From Agaricus subrufescens (Eukaryota > Basidiomycota > Agaricomycetes > Agaricales > Agaricaceae): a stretch of DNA of 64,000 nucleotides. How positions within the stretch are numbered: position 1 is the stretch's first letter; each line of letters starts with the position of its first letter. The stretch lies in NCBI GenBank assembly GCA_029945375.1, contig CM057057.1, forward strand, positions 3,782,001 through 3,846,000. Direction: 5' to 3'. Below, in pieces: positions 57,435-64,000 of the stretch. The position numbers were made by a program, and so were the translations under genes. Below the pieces are notes generated by a model that was not told the DNA's origin, did not search any database, and saw only the letters and a program-made list of their open reading frames with translations.

Positions 57435-57975
57435 TTTCATTGAAATAATATATCACGATCGGTGACCACGGAATGGACTTGGATGCTAGCTCCCCTCTGT
57501 TTCAATACTAAACCGTGGGCCATTTGGTAACTTGAATCGTTTTAGAATTAGTAGTGTACATACCTCGCCTGGGGACGTTAACTTAGGCTGGCCCCGATAT
57601 AAGGCAGGTTGCATACCCTGTACCGGTGTATAAATAGTGAACACATACGTAGTGCAGTTAATAAACATGTTGTATCTCGGGCAAGCTGACAGTGGGTCAA
57701 TGGACGTCGGAGATCAGCTTCAGCCGAGTCGTGCGCATGATAATTGAGGTAGTCGGATGAGCCGACCGATGCCGGTGGCTGACAACGGACCTTGCAGTCT
57801 CCCCGGCAAATTGGACATGAGCATCTAGATTCAAGAGCAGGAGTCGAGCCTTCTCTTCATTGCAAGGTCCGTCTCCAATCAGATCAATCCCCAACAGCCT
57901 GATAAGAGGCCCGGCCAGTTTTTTCCTCCCAGGAACCTCTAACCCAAAGCCTCGTTCGTTTTTTTTTTCGTCACC
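57435..57975. other. Spacer between ITC1 and AVT1
   Basis: 541 bases with no supported gene. It ends in a T-rich AVT1 leader. Confidence 0.55.
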
Positions 57976-60306
57976 ATGACTTCGGTACCCGTGGTGAGCT
58001 CAGCCATGACTGCACCTAGCGTCCGCGATGTCATAGCATCATGTGCGTTTTTTTTTTTTTTGTCGCTATTTTTGGTCGCACTGATATCAACGTGCTTCTA
58101 GATCGCCGTGCCCAATACTTCCTCGCAAGCTCTACCTTGCCCTCGCCGTTCCTCGACGAGGACGCATACTTACAGGACGAGGAGGCCGACGTTGGCTCTA
58201 TCCGTGAACCAGATGAGGAATGCTTCGAGACCAGTGATACCCCTGACCAGACCGCACCTCAGAATGATTTTGTCAATCAGCTGGAGTGGGATGAAGACCT
58301 TGATGCTTCGGGCCCAAATGCAACTCGCCCGAGAGATCTGCCAGTGGCGGCAAGTGTGCCTGTGATGGGACACATAGCAAAACGGTTTAATGAGCGAAAG
58401 CGTGTGGCGAGGCCCCAACCTGCCATTCCTTCGTCTCTGAACCCGCAATGGAATATACGCCCTCAGGAGACGACTCCTCTATTGGTACCCAAACGTCCTG
58501 TATCTTTCGATGTGCCTCCTCGTGCGTTGCCTATACCAGCGAAAGCAAGCCAACTGGAGACCACCGACGCATCGCAGTTTACTGCTCATGAGCGCCGGGT
58601 ATCAAACGTTTCTGCCAGAAGTGCAAAATCAAACCGAAGTATCAAACTCGTGGGCCAGAGCACTTTCGGTCAGACGGTACGCTCGTTTCCATATTCAATG
58701 ATCTATGGATACTAAATCCAAAGGGGATTGCTTTTTTTTTTTTTAGCTTTTCAATTCAATAGCCATTCTTCTGGGTATTGGCATGCTCTCGGAGCCACTG
58801 GCCTTCGCCTACGCAGGTTGGTTTATGGGGACTGTTCTTATAATAGCTTATGGTGCCTTGGCTTGCTATACGTAGGTTCCTCCTTATCTCGCTTCTTTCC
58901 TGAATTCTTCCTTATCCTGTGTTCTTAGTGCCAAAATTCTTGCTCGTATCATTTGTAGCGACCCCAGATTACGGACGTATACCGACATCGGTAGGAAGGC
59001 GTTCGGTCCGCGGGCAACTGTAATCATAAGCTGCATGTTTTGTCTGGAACTCTTTGCTGTGAGGTTAGTCGAGCGCAAAAGCTTTTCTTTTTGCTGAAGT
59101 GAGAGTGCTGACGACATCATCTCCAGCATTGTTTTAGTTACTCTGTACGCTGATTCGTTACATACGGTCGTACCAACGTACTCGGCGAATACGTATAAAG
59201 TATGGGGGCTCTTAATGTCAGTCGCTGATCGTTATGATCGAGGCTCGGTACTGATTACGAAAATAGATTGATTCCGACAATCTTTTTACCGCTGTCTTTG
59301 CTTTCATATACGTCGATCCTTGGGCTTCTTTCGACAGCAATGATAATTGTTGTTGTTGTTGTCGATGGAGCCTTCAAAAAAGAAGCGCCAGGAAGTTTCT
59401 GGGACCCCGCTGATACGAACTTCGGATTCACGAGCATGAGTAAGCTTGGAGTTGCATTTGGCTTATTTATGGCTGGGGTAAGTCTTGTCTACTCCCTTTT
59501 GCTGAATTAGTTTTGACGGAGCCCTTCAAAGTTTGCCGGACACGTCGTTGTTCCGTCGTTAGTCCGGGATATGATTGACCCTACAGAATTTAATTCGATG
59601 ATAAACTGGGCCTTCCTCGTAGCCACAGTTATTTATGCCCTCATTGGCTACGCCGGATATTTGATGTATGGAAACGCTGTAAGCGATGAGGTATGTGGCT
59701 CAAATATCCATTTGTAAACCTGTGTATGACTGCTTTATAGATCAGTATCGATATCTTGAACACACCGGGTTTCAACCCACTTTTGAATCAGACTGCTCTT
59801 TGGATGCTCGTACTTAATCCATTGTAAGCTCGGCGTCTTCCATCCTTTGTGTTCGTGAATGCTCACTCCATCAGGTCGAAATTTGCGCTTAATACGCGAC
59901 CTGTCAGTACCTCGTTCGGTTAGACCTTTGAGACGTGGACTGATATATCATCTAGCTTATGTCGACATTAGAAATTCTCCTTGGACTAGACCCTCCGGAG
60001 ACGAAGAAATCTCAAGAAGACGTTATCGAGAACCAGGCAAGCCGTAGCCGGGCGGCGCTTCGAAAGACCTTATCAGTAATCCAGCGGATTGGGATAACAT
60101 GCGCCTCTGTCGCTGTATCCATTTATATTCCCCAGTTCAGCGTTATGATGGCATTTCTAGGATCTTTCTCTGCTTTCTGTCTTTCTATCGTTGGACCCAT
60201 CGCTGCAAAGGTGAAGATAGAGGGGAAGTGCAGTCTTTTTGATGCCTCCTTGATGTTTATGGGCGGTGTGATGGCGATCTGGGGCACCATTGCGGCGTTC
60301 AAATAA
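57976..60306 (+). CDS. AVT1: AVT1-type vacuolar amino acid transporter
   Basis: Exons 57976-58042, 58102-58676, 58747-58871, 58929-59063, 59127-59216, 59267-59477, 59532-59690, 59741-59823, 59875-59902 and 59956-60306 give 607 residues. AAAP-family transporters move neutral amino acids across the vacuole membrane. The first 215 residues are cytosolic and low in hydrophobics, starting with VIASYRRAQYFLASSTLPSP. Then eleven or so membrane segments: NSIAILLGIGMLSEPLAFAY, GTVLIIAYGALACYTAKILA, ATVIISCMFCLELFAVSIVL, ILGLLSTAMIIVVVVVDGAF, FLVATVIYALIGYAGYLMYG and a closing FMGGVMAIWGTIAAFK. The GxGxLS-type first segment is typical of Avt1. Intron 1 contains a run of 15 T. Confidence 0.93.
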
Positions 60307-60438
60307 CGACCGACTCGGACTGAAAAGGCTACGTATGAACATTACTACGGTTGTATGTACTTGTCACATCTTGCCACACAAGCCTCCACTAGAATTCTAA
60401 GGAGGGATATTTTTGATACCTGAAACAACAGATAGCAC

Positions 60439-61377
60439 TTAAGCTTTGATTATGGAGTGTGAAATGACTTTCGCAAGTTCTATCCTCTTGAGGTTAGATG
60501 TGTACTTGTCAACGAGGTTAAAGGACATACGTGGTAGTTTGATGCTCTCTTGTATGACTGTGGCCTCGATTTGGTTGTCAGGATTTGGTGGAATGCTCAC
60601 CACCTCTGTGGCGGGATCAATAGTCCACCCCAACTGTGCCACATACTCAGTAAGGTCATCGCCTAAGGAACTGTATCAGCTAGTTCAACAAAGGTCACTG
60701 CTCTATATGACTTACCAGAAAGGGCCAGATAAGAGCCTAATCTAGCGGTGCTTATCCGCTTAAAAGCGGCCTTAACGGCTCGTACGACAACTCGTCGGAC
60801 TTCGTTGTCGAAACCAGCCACCTCCACAGTATAATTGTCCCGCAGACTCTCTAGATCATCTGAGCGATAGATATCCCAGAATGCAGGGAATCGGCAACGG
60901 AAGAGTAAGTCATGTAACCCACGGAGGATTGGGAGCAGAGTGGGTAGTGGGTCGGGTTCCTCTAGTTGGGCGTTGATTGGTCGCTCGTCGAGGAGGGAAA
61001 CGCAGAGGTTGAAATCGGGGAGAGGGCAGGCTGTGAGGGCTTTGACGAGGACGTTGATGACAACGTCTGGGTTGTACAGTTCTGGGTTGAATTGGTACCT
61101 GAAAAACGAGTGAGCGGGACGACCTATATCAAGGTAAGATACGTTACAGTTTTAGTATCGCCAGGTTCGCGAGACAGTCATATTCTTCATGCCTGATCTG
61201 GTGGTACAGGTAGTCCTCCAATATGCTCACGTTGTTGGGGTTATAACGATCTGCGGCACTATTACAATCTCTTCAGACGAGAAAATTTGTTGCAAACTTA
61301 CCAACGCCGGATACAAGGTTCTCGATGAGTTCAGGCCGCGTGGGCGGTGTTATCCAGGAGGTAGCGGTCGAGTCCAT
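60439..61377 (-). CDS. EIF3K: eIF3 subunit K
   Basis: Minus-strand exons 61302-61377, 61148-61250, 60716-61098 and 60439-60662 give 261 residues. eIF3k is a small PCI-type subunit of translation initiation factor 3. Seen: TRPELIENLVSGVDRYNPNN, VSILEDYLYHQIRHEEYDCL with ANLAILKLYQFNPELYN, the PCI-like middle FRCRFPAFWDIYRSDDLESL, and the terminal winged-helix segment with YVAQLGWTIDPATEVVSIPP. It is somewhat longer than the human protein (about 218). Convergent with AVT1, divergent from WDR5. Confidence 0.93.
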
Positions 61378-61502
61378 TGGTTTTTGATTGAAAAACTTTG
61401 GGAGGATCACTAGATTGACCTTTTTGGGCACGTGGTTTATCTGTGGATTCTGGCACCCCCCCACAATGCACGCGCTCAATCACATTCTTTCCTGCCAACA
61501 CT

Positions 61503-62909
<1,407 letters not shown>

Positions 62910-62922
62910 ATAGTTTCCGTAA

Positions 62923-64000
<1,078 letters not shown>

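Overview
The window looks like a gene-dense nuclear segment of a filamentous basidiomycete, probably an Agaricomycete. Genes are packed on both strands. Almost every gene is split by introns of about 45-65 bases, and several coding exons are tiny. Most proteins are recognisable eukaryotic housekeeping proteins. I see no transposon, rRNA, tRNA or CRISPR array and no prokaryotic features. Exon structures below were built by hand from splice signals, reading phase and family expectation; phase closes in every model given. Symbols are those of the nearest yeast or human relative.

Layout. 0-10 kb: 3' part of an adenylate kinase 6/FAP7 gene, cyclin H (TFIIH), a DUF1764 protein, a SWI1/ARID chromatin remodeller subunit, and an arrestin-like trafficking adaptor. 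9.5-21.5 kb: a Rab5-type GTPase, a peroxisomal-type acyl-CoA ligase with 19 coding exons, a large CNH protein carrying a GYF domain, mitochondrial D-2-hydroxyglutarate dehydrogenase, and the telomere protein RAP1. 21.5-33.3 kb: CDK11-type kinase, a tubulin-tyrosine-ligase family protein, MMM1 of the ER-mitochondria tether, a small mitochondrial alpha/beta-hydrolase-like protein, RPB8, an unrecognised Ser-rich protein, and a Sec7-PH Arf exchange factor. 34-45 kb: pescadillo (NOP7), Sm D2, a cellular RNA-dependent RNA polymerase, a LYR-motif protein, and a long eIF4E-binding (4E-T-like) protein. 45-53 kb: a 3.3 kb gene-free stretch that ends at a G1-type cyclin, then a Gfo/Idh/MocA oxidoreductase. 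54-64 kb: ITC1 (ISWI complex), AVT1 vacuolar amino acid transporter, eIF3k, WDR5/SWD3, and the start of polyubiquitin, which runs off the window.

How they work together. There is no operon or metabolic cluster. Many neighbours are head-to-head with start codons 27-131 bases apart (TTL/MMM1, CNH-GYF/D2HGDH, hydrolase/RPB8, Rab5/acyl-CoA ligase, LYR/4E-T, NOP7/SMD2), so shared compact promoters are the main organising feature. Thematically, several genes act in transcription and chromatin (cyclin H, SWI1, CDK11, RPB8, ITC1, WDR5, RAP1). Others act in RNA and translation control (SMD2, RdRP, 4E-T, eIF3k, NOP7).

I did not find a clear undescribed system. The best leads are a GYF domain set inside an interrupted CNH propeller, a fungal 4E-T-like repressor with a clean eIF4E-binding motif, several microexons (4, 8 and 14 bases) carrying active-site or cofactor residues, an ATG-only first coding exon, and small in-frame introns whose retention would alter a domain.
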